64,000 bases of DNA from Butyrivibrio sp. AC2005 (GCF_000424145.1 NZ_AUJI01000029.1:1-64000), one strand, 5' to 3'. Counted from the stretch's first letter, positions 54,108-62,716 are shown. Numbers and translations: made by a program. The notes: a model not told the origin generated them from the sequence alone.

Positions 54108-54347
54108 ATGGAAAGGAAAAAACTGGTATACAACGCGATCCAGGACATCTGGAAGATAGCATCATCGGATTTTGCAAACAAGACCGGCGCGGATATGACA
54201 GACGACGACTGGACAAAGCTGGTAACTGCAATTGATTCATCCCGAAAGAAATATCACGATGTCGGACCGGTAGAAGATGCTTTTTATGGCAAAATGAGCA
54301 TGGCTCTACTTGATCTCATCGAGCAGGAGTGCAAAGAAACACAATAA
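54108..54347 (+). CDS. Small hypothetical protein
   Basis: The 79-residue product starts behind AAAAAGGAGAAAC. It is helical (KLVYNAIQDIWKIASSDFA, then DDWTKLVTAIDSSRKKYHD). No family is recognised. It is the only gene of the unit behind leader C; terminator 54362 follows. Confidence 0.6.
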   Translation: MERKKLVYNAIQDIWKIASSDFANKTGADMTDDDWTKLVTAIDSSRKKYHDVGPVEDAFYGKMSMALLDLIEQECKETQ

Positions 54348-54361
54348 CAGATACAGCAATT

Positions 54362-54388
54362 AAAGGCCCTTTGCAGGGTCTTTTTTGT
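54362..54388 (+). terminator. Terminator
   Basis: AAAGGCCCT (54362-54370) pairs with AGGGTCTTT (54375-54383), allowing one G-U, followed by more Ts. Confidence 0.8.
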
Positions 54389-54391
54389 TTG

Positions 54392-54449
54392 TTGACTATT
54401 ATATATTTACCGATATATTATATTTATATCTATATCGGAGGAATAAAAT
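54392..54449 (+). promoter_or_regulatory. Promoter of AT-spacer family, copy 2, with dyad
   Basis: TTGACT (54392-54397), an 18-bp spacer and TATTAT (54416-54421). The spacer TTATATATTTACCGATA is related to copy 1. CCGATATA (from 54410) and TATATCGG (ending at 54438) form an inverted repeat with a 13-bp gap over the -10 and start region, next to the GGAGG site, a likely repressor site. Confidence 0.6.
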
Positions 54450-55928
54450 ATGAAATCAAGAATTTTGATCTTAATAGTCATAATCGCTGCAGTAGTAATG
54501 GTCATAGGCTCTGTCTTCGTAAATGCAAACCAGGAGACATCAGAAGAAGCCCTGACTATAAAAGAGCACCCGGGATTTTCAGAAATAACCAGTGTCCCCG
54601 GCGTCTCTTTCTATATCAACTCACCATTCGTTGAAAAAGCCACAGCCATCACTCAGATTTCAGATAACATCAGCTTTCAGAAGAACCAGTATTATTCCTA
54701 CAAGAACGGCACTGACAAATATCTTCTATTCAACATGGAAAGCCTTATCGTGGCAGTCCAGAAAGGCACGGACTTCTGGATAGAAGAATCAAGCGACAAG
54801 GAATATTCCCTTCTTAACACAAGCCTTATGAATATCTGGTTTACCCAGGGAACAAAAAAGTTCTCTTCTGAGACAGAAAACGGGATGACAATCACAAAAG
54901 CATGTGCAGGTGTTTCCATAAATTCAACCACATATGGCGATTTTGCGGGAGAACTTGCCAATATAAATAAGGACGGGGAGGAATGGTCTATATTTGTCGG
55001 TGTTCCCGGAGAACGATATGACAAGATCTCTTCCAGCGCACAGGACGGCATACGGAACATCATAAATTCCTTTACTTTTTCAGATTCAGAAGGCGACACT
55101 GCCCAGGACATCTATGCGGTATCCCTTTCAGGCGACAACTCAAGAGAGGCAGTTGATACCACAGAGGAAGTATTTGAATATGACGAGAACTCGCTAAACC
55201 TTTCAAATCAGAGCAATATCGTTGATAAGGATGAGGAAAAAGCCTACACCTCAACTCCCTATAACATGCTGCAGCTCGGTGATAATGGCCTCTTAAGCGC
55301 ATTTAACGATTATAAGATATCCTACGAGGAACCTATCATCTGTCCCAAGAAAGTATACAGGGGGGAAGATGCAGAAAACCTTATCAAGGACTACTGCACA
55401 GCTTCAGGAGCATACGACTACTTCAAGGCTCCCGACGGGCAGTCATGGGAGGTGCTTGAGTATGACCTTAACTATAAGAACTGTGAAAACGAAGACTATG
55501 TGAATATCAAACTCAAAGGTCTTGACGGTGACGCCTTAAGATACAGAGGCATCCGGTATGAAGGCAGAACTTATGAGATGGAGCACAAGAAAGCTGAAGA
55601 CGGCGACTGGATAAGAACCCTCTATGTTTACTATCCCGTACCAAATGGCTGCTATGAATACTGTATCGAATGCGGAGAAAGTAAGTCACTCACAAGCGAA
55701 GAAGTAAGTGCAGCATATTATTACGTAGTAAACGAAGACGAGGTCCACAGTGAACCTTCCACCGCTGAATCATCAGAAAGTAAAGAAACTCCCTCTGTAG
55801 ATGAAAGCACGGATGAAGCAGAAGAAGCTCCGGCTTCTACAGAAGGGGCAGAAGAGCCTGGCATCACTGAAACAGAAGAGGTTTTGGATGAAAATGCCAA
55901 AGCCTCCACAGAGGAATCCAAGGAGTGA
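54450..55928 (+). CDS. Membrane-anchored exported protein
   Basis: The 492-residue product starts behind CGGAGGAATAA. It has an N-terminal signal-anchor (residues 5-25, ILILIVIIAAVVMVIGSVFV). Two beta-rich parts follow, and the last ~65 residues are a Ser/Glu-rich tail that may reach through the wall. No catalytic motif is seen. It lies 3 bp before topB, so the topoisomerase is likely transcribed from this unit, an unusual pairing. Confidence 0.7.
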   Translation: MKSRILILIVIIAAVVMVIGSVFVNANQETSEEALTIKEHPGFSEITSVPGVSFYINSPFVEKATAITQISDNISFQKNQYYSYKNGTDKYLLFNMESLIVAVQKGTDFWIEESSDKEYSLLNTSLMNIWFTQGTKKFSSETENGMTITKACAGVSINSTTYGDFAGELANINKDGEEWSIFVGVPGERYDKISSSAQDGIRNIINSFTFSDSEGDTAQDIYAVSLSGDNSREAVDTTEEVFEYDENSLNLSNQSNIVDKDEEKAYTSTPYNMLQLGDNGLLSAFNDYKISYEEPIICPKKVYRGEDAENLIKDYCTASGAYDYFKAPDGQSWEVLEYDLNYKNCENEDYVNIKLKGLDGDALRYRGIRYEGRTYEMEHKKAEDGDWIRTLYVYYPVPNGCYEYCIECGESKSLTSEEVSAAYYYVVNEDEVHSEPSTAESSESKETPSVDESTDEAEEAPASTEGAEEPGITETEEVLDENAKASTEESKE

Positions 55929-55931
55929 ATT

Positions 55932-58178
55932 ATGAATATCGTAATGATCGCAGAAAAAGCTTCAGTAGCACGTACCTATGCTGATGCACTGGATCTTGAA
56001 AATCCAAAGAAAAGAGAAGGGTATATTGAAGGAAAATCAGGGTGGGACGGAAACTACTACTATGTTACATGGTCTGTCGGGCACCTGGTAACTCTTTCCT
56101 ATCCCGATAAATATGATCCCAAATATAAGAAATGGAATTTTGCTGACCTTCCTTTCCTTCCTGAAAAGTATAAGTATGAAGTCATAAAGGAGAGTGCAAA
56201 GCAGTACAAGATAGTAAAAGAGCTGTATCACCGCCCCGAAGTCGATCAGATAATATATGCAGGTGACTCCGGAAGAGAAGGAATCCTCATACAGACCTAT
56301 ATCAAGATGCTCGCAGGAAACAACGGACATGTTACAGAAAAAGTACTATGGATAGACTCCCAGACAAAGGAAGAGGTCAGAAACGGTCTTCTAAGGATGA
56401 AGCCCTTTTGTGCATACAAGAGCCTCATAGATGCAGGGTTTATGAGGGCGATCGAGGACTACGCTTTCGGGCTCAATTATTCAAGAATGCTCTCCTGCAA
56501 ATTCGGAAAAAGCTTCAATGACAAGATACGTTCACAGAAGTGGAAACCTATATCAGTAGGACGTGTCATGACCTGCGTTCTTGGCATGGTCGTCAGCAGG
56601 GAGCGCGAGATACGTAATTTCAAGCCCACATCCTATTCAAAGGTATTTGCAAACTGTTCAAACGGAAAGTATGAATTCTCCGCAGACTGGCTCATAGATA
56701 AAGACTCCAGATACTACGATTCACCCCTCCTTTACGAGAACAAGGGCTTTTTAAATAAGGCTGAAGCAGATATATTCCTGGACGAGCTAAGCAAGGTCCC
56801 AAAACTTGTAGTGACATGCATAGAAGACAAGATAGAGAAAAAGAGTGCACCACTCTTATTCAACCTTGCAGAGCTCCAGAACAGCTGCACAAAGAAATTC
56901 AAGATATCTCCAAACCAGACCTTAGAAATTGCACAGTCCCTCTATGAAAAGCAGCTCACGACATATCCTAGAACTGATGCAAGATACCTTTCAACTGCCA
57001 TCTGCAAGGAAATAGATAATAATCTTAATGGCCTTAAAGCAATCGGCTACAATAAGAAGTTTATCGAGCAGATCCTTAACTTTGGGATGTACTCAGGAAT
57101 AGAAAGCACAAAATACTGTAACGACAGTAAGATTACGGACCACTACGCGATAATTCCTACCGGTCAGGGAGATATATCCGGGCTTTCCGAACTTGAACTT
57201 GCTGTTTATAAGATGATCGTTGACAGGTTCATATGTATCTTCCTGCCACAGGCAGAGTTTATCACTTCCACTACAATCCTTAGGGCACACAACAATGAGC
57301 GGTTCAGGATCTCAGAAAAATCCATGACGAAAATCGGCTTTCTTGAGGTCTTAAAAGGAAAAACAGATGAAGCGACAGACTGTGATGGAGCGCGGCTTGG
57401 ACAGTTCCTTATGCAAGGCGATGAGTACGAAGCCGAATTTTTCACTGAAGACGGAACCACGACTCCTCCAAAGAGATATACATCCGGTTCCATGATCCTT
57501 GCAATGGAAAATGCAGGAAACCTTATAGAAGACGAAGACCTTAGGGCACAGATAAAAGGTTCCGGCATAGGAACATCTGCAACAAGGGCAGGTATCCTTG
57601 AAAAGCTCATAAAGATCGGATACCTTTGCATAAATAAAAAGACTCAGGTCATCACTCCACACACAGATGGCGAAGCTGTTTATGACATTGTAAATAAGAC
57701 AATTCCTAATTTCCTCTCACCCAAGATGACAGCCAGCTGGGAGAAAGGTCTTTCGGAAATCGAGCAGAATACTGTTACCAAAGCCCAGTATGAGAAAATC
57801 CTTAATGAAGAGATCCAGAAAACATATGAAAAATTAAAGGCGATCCCCTCTAAGGAATCTGAACAAAGACCTAAATTCACTTCTGAGAAAACAGACCTTA
57901 AATGTCCTATCTGCGGAAAACCTGTAGTGACCACAAGGCTTGGCTATAAATGCCAGGATAACAGCAAAGGAAGTGGCTGTTCCTTCTTTGTATCAGAGAT
58001 CGGAGGCGTTAAGATAACTCCAGCCATGATAGATCTTCTTTCAAAAGAGGGCAGGACAGGAATGTACACTTTCACAAAGAAATCGGGAAAAGGAAGCTAC
58101 CAGGCTGCTCTTAGCGTTGACAAGGATGAAAAGAAGATTGTTCTCGAATTCGAGGATGAATATTCAAAGACATCTTAG
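55932..58178 (+). CDS. topB: DNA topoisomerase III
   Basis: The 748-residue type IA topoisomerase has the Toprim domain (VMIAEKAS with E8; AGDSGREG with D112), an active-site Tyr at Y345 (TTYPRTDARYLS), SGIGTSATRAGILEKL and a C-terminal zinc ribbon (CPICGK, then CSFFVSE). Acidic DxD of Toprim is DSG here, typical of plasmid TopB and TraE-like forms rather than TopA. It relaxes and decatenates DNA. Start ATG 55932 follows the previous stop directly. Confidence 0.93.
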   Translation: MNIVMIAEKASVARTYADALDLENPKKREGYIEGKSGWDGNYYYVTWSVGHLVTLSYPDKYDPKYKKWNFADLPFLPEKYKYEVIKESAKQYKIVKELYHRPEVDQIIYAGDSGREGILIQTYIKMLAGNNGHVTEKVLWIDSQTKEEVRNGLLRMKPFCAYKSLIDAGFMRAIEDYAFGLNYSRMLSCKFGKSFNDKIRSQKWKPISVGRVMTCVLGMVVSREREIRNFKPTSYSKVFANCSNGKYEFSADWLIDKDSRYYDSPLLYENKGFLNKAEADIFLDELSKVPKLVVTCIEDKIEKKSAPLLFNLAELQNSCTKKFKISPNQTLEIAQSLYEKQLTTYPRTDARYLSTAICKEIDNNLNGLKAIGYNKKFIEQILNFGMYSGIESTKYCNDSKITDHYAIIPTGQGDISGLSELELAVYKMIVDRFICIFLPQAEFITSTTILRAHNNERFRISEKSMTKIGFLEVLKGKTDEATDCDGARLGQFLMQGDEYEAEFFTEDGTTTPPKRYTSGSMILAMENAGNLIEDEDLRAQIKGSGIGTSATRAGILEKLIKIGYLCINKKTQVITPHTDGEAVYDIVNKTIPNFLSPKMTASWEKGLSEIEQNTVTKAQYEKILNEEIQKTYEKLKAIPSKESEQRPKFTSEKTDLKCPICGKPVVTTRLGYKCQDNSKGSGCSFFVSEIGGVKITPAMIDLLSKEGRTGMYTFTKKSGKGSYQAALSVDKDEKKIVLEFEDEYSKTS

Positions 58179-58198
58179 AAATTTCATGCATGCTGCAG

Positions 58199-58224
58199 AG
58201 GGCAGGCTTAAGGCCTGCCCTTTA
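58199..58224 (+). terminator. Terminator after topB
   Basis: AGGGCAGGC (58199-58207) pairs with GCCTGCCCT (58213-58221), followed by TTTACA. Its end overlaps the -35 of the next promoter (58221-58226). Confidence 0.8.
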
Positions 58225-58462
58225 CATTGTCTATTATATTAGTTATAATATACTTGTTTTTGTAGTAAAGTTTTTATTATTGTTTGTAGTGGTCTGAACG
58301 TATTTTGCGTTTGGGCTTATTTTTTACCTGGAAAAGGTATAGCGCAACTACACGCAATAGTTGTAGGAAAGAGAGCAGCTTAGAGATATAAGTCTGTTCT
58401 TTTTTTATTACAAAAACGGAACCCCGTAAGGCAACCACTTAAATCAAAAGGAGGAAAAAACA
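58221..58462 (+). promoter_or_regulatory. Shared promoter and leader D
   Basis: TTTACA (58221-58226), 17 bp, TATAAT (58244-58249). The leader has TTTTTGTAGT and TTGTTTGTAG, then a weak hairpin GGTCTGAACG/CGTTTGGGCT (58291-58300 and 58308-58317) followed by T-rich sequence. CAACTA/TAGTTG and AGAGCAG/CTGTTCT hairpins follow, the last before seven Ts. CAACCACTTAAATC precedes AAAAGGAGG. It is the longest of the four leaders (about 210 nt) and has the most hairpins. Confidence 0.65.
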
Positions 58463-58711
58463 ATGTCACTATTAGAAACAAACGGAGACTACCAGTTTGC
58501 AGAGAATGTGGCGGAAATCAACAGAAGTCTTTTAAAGCTTAATAAAGCTTTAGAAGAACAGATGGATTTTAGCCGCTCGCTTACCGCAGCTGTAAAACAG
58601 CTTACGGAAGTCATCGACCAACAGAATGAACAGATAAGAAAGTTCATCAAGGATAAAACAGATGATCTATACGCAACTGAAAATCTTCGCACTGATGTAG
58701 TCCTTAAGTAA
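58463..58711 (+). CDS. Small coiled-coil protein
   Basis: The 82-residue product starts behind AAAAGGAGGAA. It is almost wholly a coiled coil (INRSLLKLNKALEEQMDFSR, then QLTEVIDQQNEQIRKFIKD). No family is recognised. It heads the unit behind leader D and precedes a small membrane protein; a structural or scaffold role is possible. Confidence 0.65.
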   Translation: MSLLETNGDYQFAENVAEINRSLLKLNKALEEQMDFSRSLTAAVKQLTEVIDQQNEQIRKFIKDKTDDLYATENLRTDVVLK

Positions 58712-58725
58712 TACATCAGAGAGCA

Positions 58726-58748
58726 ACCCTAAATCAAGAGGTAACAAT
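58726..58748 (+). promoter_or_regulatory. Fifth copy of the CAACC..TAAATC box
   Basis: GCAACCCTAAATCAAGAGG lies just before the start at 58750. It matches the 3' end of leaders B, C and D but has no promoter or hairpin, so here the box alone is kept as an extended ribosome-site context. Confidence 0.5.
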
Positions 58749-58749
58749 C

Positions 58750-59013
58750 ATGGAAACAAAAATGGCAAAAGAACAGATAATCGTAAAAGTAGCAAGAAAA
58801 CTTCTCTGGATGAAAAAGAACCAGCCGGCAAAGTACCTTATATTATCGACCATAACAGATGGAATGGTCCTTGGTACTTGGATCTTTTTATCAACTGGAT
58901 TTGCATTATGGATGGTAAATAACGGGTACTGCGCCTTTGATTCAGCAATGATGGCTCTTGTACTGGTTGACCTGAACATATTGTTTTTCGACCTGACTAT
59001 GAATAACGATTAA
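58750..59013 (+). CDS. Small two-helix membrane protein
   Basis: The 87-residue product has a basic N-terminus, then two membrane helices (about 34-53 LSTITDGMVLGTWIFLSTGFA and 62-82 FDSAMMALVLVDLNILFFDL). The intervening loop is short. It follows the coiled-coil gene by 38 bp, likely in the same operon. No family is recognised. Confidence 0.65.
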   Translation: METKMAKEQIIVKVARKLLWMKKNQPAKYLILSTITDGMVLGTWIFLSTGFALWMVNNGYCAFDSAMMALVLVDLNILFFDLTMNND

Positions 59014-59031
59014 AACCATGTAGCAAAAATT

Positions 59032-59060
59032 AGCGATTATCTTCGGATAGTCGCTTTTTT
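59032..59060 (+). terminator. Terminator with TTCG tetraloop
   Basis: AGCGATTATC (59032-59041) pairs with GATAGTCGCT (59046-59055), one G-U, closed by TTCG and followed by six Ts. Confidence 0.9.
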
Positions 59061-59096
59061 ATGCCCGTATGCTTATATATTTTAAGATATATTATA

Positions 59097-59132
59097 TTGA
59101 AATATATATTTTCATATATTATAATTATTTCC
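59097..59132 (+). promoter_or_regulatory. Promoter giving a likely leaderless transcript
   Basis: TTGAAA (59097-59102), exactly 17 bp, then TATAAT (59120-59125). Only 7 bp separate the -10 box from the ATG at 59133, so transcription should begin at or next to the start codon. There is no ribosome site. Upstream, 59071-59095 resembles the AT-spacer promoter family. Confidence 0.65.
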
Positions 59133-59459
59133 ATGAGAAGAGCAATATATAAGAAAAACCCGTCAAAAGCAATAGGAATCATGGTAGCAGCTGTCCTTGT
59201 GGCAGGAGCTCTTTTTTGTACTGGATTTTTCGGTACCCCCTTTGGCAAGGATCCTGTATCTGAGCCAAAGGCAAAGGAAAACACCGAGAACTACTCTGCA
59301 CCGGAAAAGAAAGAGCAGTCTGTAAATCTTGAGATCGTTGCGCCTAAAGATCCAGCCTTAAATCAGGAAAAGAAGAGTTCAAACATCAGCGCTTCGAAGC
59401 AGTCAAACCTTGAAAAAGCCGTTGATGATTTGATAAAGCTAACAGAAAGCGATGGGTAA
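59133..59459 (+). CDS. Small membrane-anchored exported protein
   Basis: ATG 59133 is the first codon after the predicted promoter; the upstream in-frame start lies before it. The 108-residue product has a basic N-terminus, a signal-anchor (residues 13-33, AIGIMVAAVLVAGALFCTGFF) and a charged, disordered-looking outside part. No family is recognised. It is followed after 2 bp by a DNA-binding protein and then another exported protein, probably one operon. Confidence 0.6.
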   Translation: MRRAIYKKNPSKAIGIMVAAVLVAGALFCTGFFGTPFGKDPVSEPKAKENTENYSAPEKKEQSVNLEIVAPKDPALNQEKKSSNISASKQSNLEKAVDDLIKLTESDG

Positions 59460-59461
59460 AA

Positions 59462-59983
59462 ATGGAAATTGCATTAAAAGCAGTTAGGGCAAAATACGGC
59501 CTTACTAAAGCCGCTTTTGCCAAAATCATAGGAATCACAGAACTATTTTATTCACAATATGATGACAAGAACGAATTACCAAGTAAATATGTCTACAAGC
59601 TCTGGCAGAACCTTAAAGACTTCCCAGTCCCGGATGATTTTTTCTTCTACACATCTTTCACAATGGAAATCAACATGAAGTACCATCACATGACCCAAAA
59701 GCAGGTTGCAGATCATTTTGACATTGCCAATCAGTCAACCATCAGCGGATATCTAAAAGAAAATATCCCCATGTATGAAAAGAAAGAGTACTTCTTAAAG
59801 TTTGAACCTTTTATACTTCCTTCGATTCTAGTAGAGGGTAAGGACGGATATGTGAAAAAAGAGATCACTGACCTTCAGCCAAAAGGAAATTTTATCCTGG
59901 TGGAGAAGAGAAGGCTCCAGAAGATAAGCCGTTTAGACAGAGAAAAAGAAGAGAATCATGTTGAGACAAAAGAAGCTATGTAA
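59462..59983 (+). CDS. DNA-binding protein with two helix-turn-helix regions
   Basis: The 173-residue product follows the previous stop by 2 bp. Residues about 10-45 look like an XRE-type helix-turn-helix (YGLTKAAFAKIIGITELFYSQYDD). A second helix-turn-helix follows at about 75-100 (MTQKQVADHFDIANQSTISGYL). The C-terminus is basic and charged. It may regulate its own operon, whose AT-rich upstream region has palindromes. It overlaps the next gene by 26 bp. Confidence 0.6.
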   Translation: MEIALKAVRAKYGLTKAAFAKIIGITELFYSQYDDKNELPSKYVYKLWQNLKDFPVPDDFFFYTSFTMEINMKYHHMTQKQVADHFDIANQSTISGYLKENIPMYEKKEYFLKFEPFILPSILVEGKDGYVKKEITDLQPKGNFILVEKRRLQKISRLDREKEENHVETKEAM

Positions 59984-60743
59984 ATTTAATACCAATAAAG
60001 CTGCCACGATTATCCCGATAGGTGCATTATTAGTGGCAGCCACAGCTGTTGCAGGGACGGTGCTTTATCTTTCCGTACCAGAAAAAACCATGTCCTCTGC
60101 AATCGATGTTCCAGATGTACAGGTAAAGACATCCGGCAAGGAAGATACACCGGATTACACGCTTGAAACAAATTACAAAGGGCACCTTTCACAGTTCCCC
60201 GAATTGTATGAGATTCCTTTTAAAAAATCAGACAGTTATGTCTGCAACAAGGAATTCTCCAGGGCTCATTACAATGTCCTTAATGAGTATGAAAATGATG
60301 CTACAGCCTTCATTGAGACTCTGTTTAATGTTGACTACAGGACTGTTGCCGCCAATCAAACAGGCTTTGTTTCAGATGTAATGCAGAACGGGGATTATGA
60401 AACGCTTATAACCAGGAATTTTGGCACAGAAGATGAGAAGACCATGTATCTCTATGACTACATAGAAGACATCTCATCTTATTTCATAGAGAATCAGGTA
60501 GAGATGGAATCCAAATTCTATACGGACGATTCCCTTGTTTACAGCGATTTTTATACATTTGTCCGCGGAGAACTTGTATTTACCATATATAGCTCAGAAG
60601 ATCCTTCATCAGAATACAAGGTAGGAGAGGAGTATCAGGTCCCTATCGAGGTTGCAATGCAGCGTTCTCCCTCAAATTCATTTAACAGAACCGTCTGCTC
60701 TTTTGGCAAAGCAGGGGACAACACATTTTTTCTTACACCATGA
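59958..60743 (+). CDS. Membrane-anchored exported protein
   Basis: The 261-residue product starts inside the previous gene behind GAAAAAGAAGAG. It has a signal-anchor (residues 15-37, IIPIGALLVAATAVAGTVLYL). The outside part has a conserved-looking region (FSRAHYNVLNEYENDATAFI, then YTDDSLVYSDFYTFVRGELVF). No family is recognised. It lies directly before an AAA ATPase. Confidence 0.6.
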   Translation: MLRQKKLCKFNTNKAATIIPIGALLVAATAVAGTVLYLSVPEKTMSSAIDVPDVQVKTSGKEDTPDYTLETNYKGHLSQFPELYEIPFKKSDSYVCNKEFSRAHYNVLNEYENDATAFIETLFNVDYRTVAANQTGFVSDVMQNGDYETLITRNFGTEDEKTMYLYDYIEDISSYFIENQVEMESKFYTDDSLVYSDFYTFVRGELVFTIYSSEDPSSEYKVGEEYQVPIEVAMQRSPSNSFNRTVCSFGKAGDNTFFLTP

Positions 60744-60765
60744 TTTTGTATAAGAGGTTATTACA

Positions 60766-61548
60766 ATGGGAAAAGCAAGATTAAAACTTCCTGAAGACAT
60801 CGCCAAGTTTGTAGAAATAGAGAACTGCGATGATTTTGACTTGGACAAATACTTTAAAACTCAGACACAGATTGATATCATAAACGACATTCAGAAGAAC
60901 GGAGAACGCTGTAAGGAACTAGCAGAGTTTGGGGTACAGTACGTTAACACGACACTCCTTTACGGACCAACCGGAACAGGTAAGACCACATTTGTCCGCT
61001 TTGTGGCACATACACTGGAAAAAGACTTTGCATATGTCAACTTTTCAAGTCTTATGGAAGATGGCTTTGGAAATACAGAAAGGAACTTAAAGAAAGTGTT
61101 CCGGTATATGACTGCTCTGGACTGCGTGTTCATGATCGACGAGATAGACTGTATCGCAACCAGCAGAACAGCATCCACCAATGACACTTTAAAGAGCATA
61201 ACGATAACTCTGATGCAGGAACTTGATTACTGTAAGACACATGCCCCGAAAGCGATAATCCTTGCTGCCACCAACGTAGTAGATAACCTTGATCCTGCGC
61301 TCCTTTCCAGATTCTCGATCAAAAAGGAAATACCTCTTCTGAATAATGAAGAGAAGCTGGGATTTGTATGTAAATATATGAACAGCATGGATGTTCCATA
61401 CGACGTTGACCAGGTAAGAGAGTACATAGCAAGAAATTCCAGGGTAACGCAAAGGATCATGGAGCAGGACATAATAAGAGCTCTTATATCCTGGCTTGAC
61501 AATTCAAAAGAGGGATTTGTTACTCTTTCAGCCTATCAGAATTATTAG
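60766..61548 (+). CDS. AAA+ ATPase
   Basis: The 260-residue protein is a single AAA+ domain: Walker A GPTGTGKT near residue 67, Walker B FMIDEID near 127, sensor 1 LAATNVVDNLDPALLSRF with the arginine finger, then a small C-terminal lid. Its position resembles FtsH/Pex-type ATPases that unfold a partner. No protease domain is fused, so a separate partner is needed. It lies 22 bp after an exported protein and probably shares its operon. Confidence 0.85.
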   Translation: MGKARLKLPEDIAKFVEIENCDDFDLDKYFKTQTQIDIINDIQKNGERCKELAEFGVQYVNTTLLYGPTGTGKTTFVRFVAHTLEKDFAYVNFSSLMEDGFGNTERNLKKVFRYMTALDCVFMIDEIDCIATSRTASTNDTLKSITITLMQELDYCKTHAPKAIILAATNVVDNLDPALLSRFSIKKEIPLLNNEEKLGFVCKYMNSMDVPYDVDQVREYIARNSRVTQRIMEQDIIRALISWLDNSKEGFVTLSAYQNY

Positions 61549-61671
61549 AAATTCCAAATACTCGTAAAACTTCCCTACAAATTTGTATAAATTGTAAATT
61601 GACTTCCAAAATATGTGTCCTATAATAAGCGATGTTTATTTTTGTTATAGATGTTTTGAAAGGCTCTTTAC

Positions 61672-62031
61672 ATGAAATATATTAAGCAATTTCTGATCAT
61701 TCTCGGATTTTCATTTTTAGGTGAATTATTAAAGACCATACTGCCATTGCCTATTCCTGCAAGCATTTACGGAATGGCTTTGTTATTTATAGCTTTAGTT
61801 ACCGGGATCGTAAAATATGAGAAAGTCAAGGATACCGGTTTATTTTTAATTGAAATAATGCCTGTCATGTTCATCCCGGCAGGAGTTGGACTCATGTCAA
61901 GCTGGATAACCCTGAAACCGATCCTGTTACCGGTAAGCCTTATCACAGTTGTTACCATAATTACGGTTATGATGGCTACTGGATGGGTATCACAGATTAT
62001 CATAAGAAAGTCAAGAAAAAAAGATGAATGA
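61672..62031 (+). CDS. lrgA: CidA/LrgA-family membrane protein
   Basis: The 119-residue product has four membrane helices (IILGFSFLGELL, PIPASIYGMALLFIAL, IMPVMFIPAGVGLMSSW, ITVVTIITVMMATGWVS). It has the CidA/LrgA signature PxPxSIYGM and FIPAGVGLM. LrgA and CidA are holin-like proteins linked to autolysis or metabolite export. It overlaps lrgB by 8 bp, the normal order. Confidence 0.93.
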   Translation: MKYIKQFLIILGFSFLGELLKTILPLPIPASIYGMALLFIALVTGIVKYEKVKDTGLFLIEIMPVMFIPAGVGLMSSWITLKPILLPVSLITVVTIITVMMATGWVSQIIIRKSRKKDE

Positions 62032-62716
62032 GTTCTTTCAAAATTCTATGTTTGCAGGAGTTACATTAAGCCTTTTATCATATATGGCTGGAGTGGCTTT
62101 AAAAAAGAAGTTTAAGCTGGGGATTTTTAATCCTTTACTGATTTCAATCGTTATATCATGTATGGTTCTTATTGCCGGAAAAGTTGATTATGAAACATAC
62201 AATGAAGGTGCAAAATACTTAAGTTATTTATTGACACCTGCCACTGTTTGTCTTGCCATTCCGCTATATGAGCAGCTTGAGCTGCTAAAAAAGAACTACA
62301 AAGCGGTTCTGCTGGGATTACTGGCAGGAACGATAACAAGCATGACAACCGTGTTTATCTTAGCCAAGCTATGCGGTCTTACCCATGCAGAGTATGTAAC
62401 ACTTTTACCCAAATCGATTACAACTGCAATTGGAATGGGGGTATCTGAAGAATTAGGCGGATACGTGACCATAACAGTAGCCGTGATCATAATAACAGGC
62501 GTGCTTGGAAACATGTTTGGTGAATTCATATGCAAGATAGCGCATATAGAAGAGCCTATTGCCAAGGGTTTAGCATTTGGTGCCAGTTCCCATGCAATCG
62601 GAACTGCAAAAGCAATTGAGATAGGTGATGTAGAAGGTGCCATGAGCGGTCTTGCAATAGCCGTTTCAGGTATTTTCACCGTGCTTTTGGCATCTGTATT
62701 TGCCAACCTGTGCTGA
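62024..62716 (+). CDS. lrgB: LrgB/CidB-family membrane protein
   Basis: The 230-residue product has about six membrane helices and the LrgB motifs LLTPATVCLAIPLYEQ, LLPKSITTAIGMGVSEELGG and ASSHAIGTAKA. It is the usual partner of LrgA, involved in murein hydrolase control and, in some bacteria, export of pyruvate or other acids. The pair forms a complete operon ended by the terminator at 62730. Confidence 0.93.
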   Translation: MNEFFQNSMFAGVTLSLLSYMAGVALKKKFKLGIFNPLLISIVISCMVLIAGKVDYETYNEGAKYLSYLLTPATVCLAIPLYEQLELLKKNYKAVLLGLLAGTITSMTTVFILAKLCGLTHAEYVTLLPKSITTAIGMGVSEELGGYVTITVAVIIITGVLGNMFGEFICKIAHIEEPIAKGLAFGASSHAIGTAKAIEIGDVEGAMSGLAIAVSGIFTVLLASVFANLC

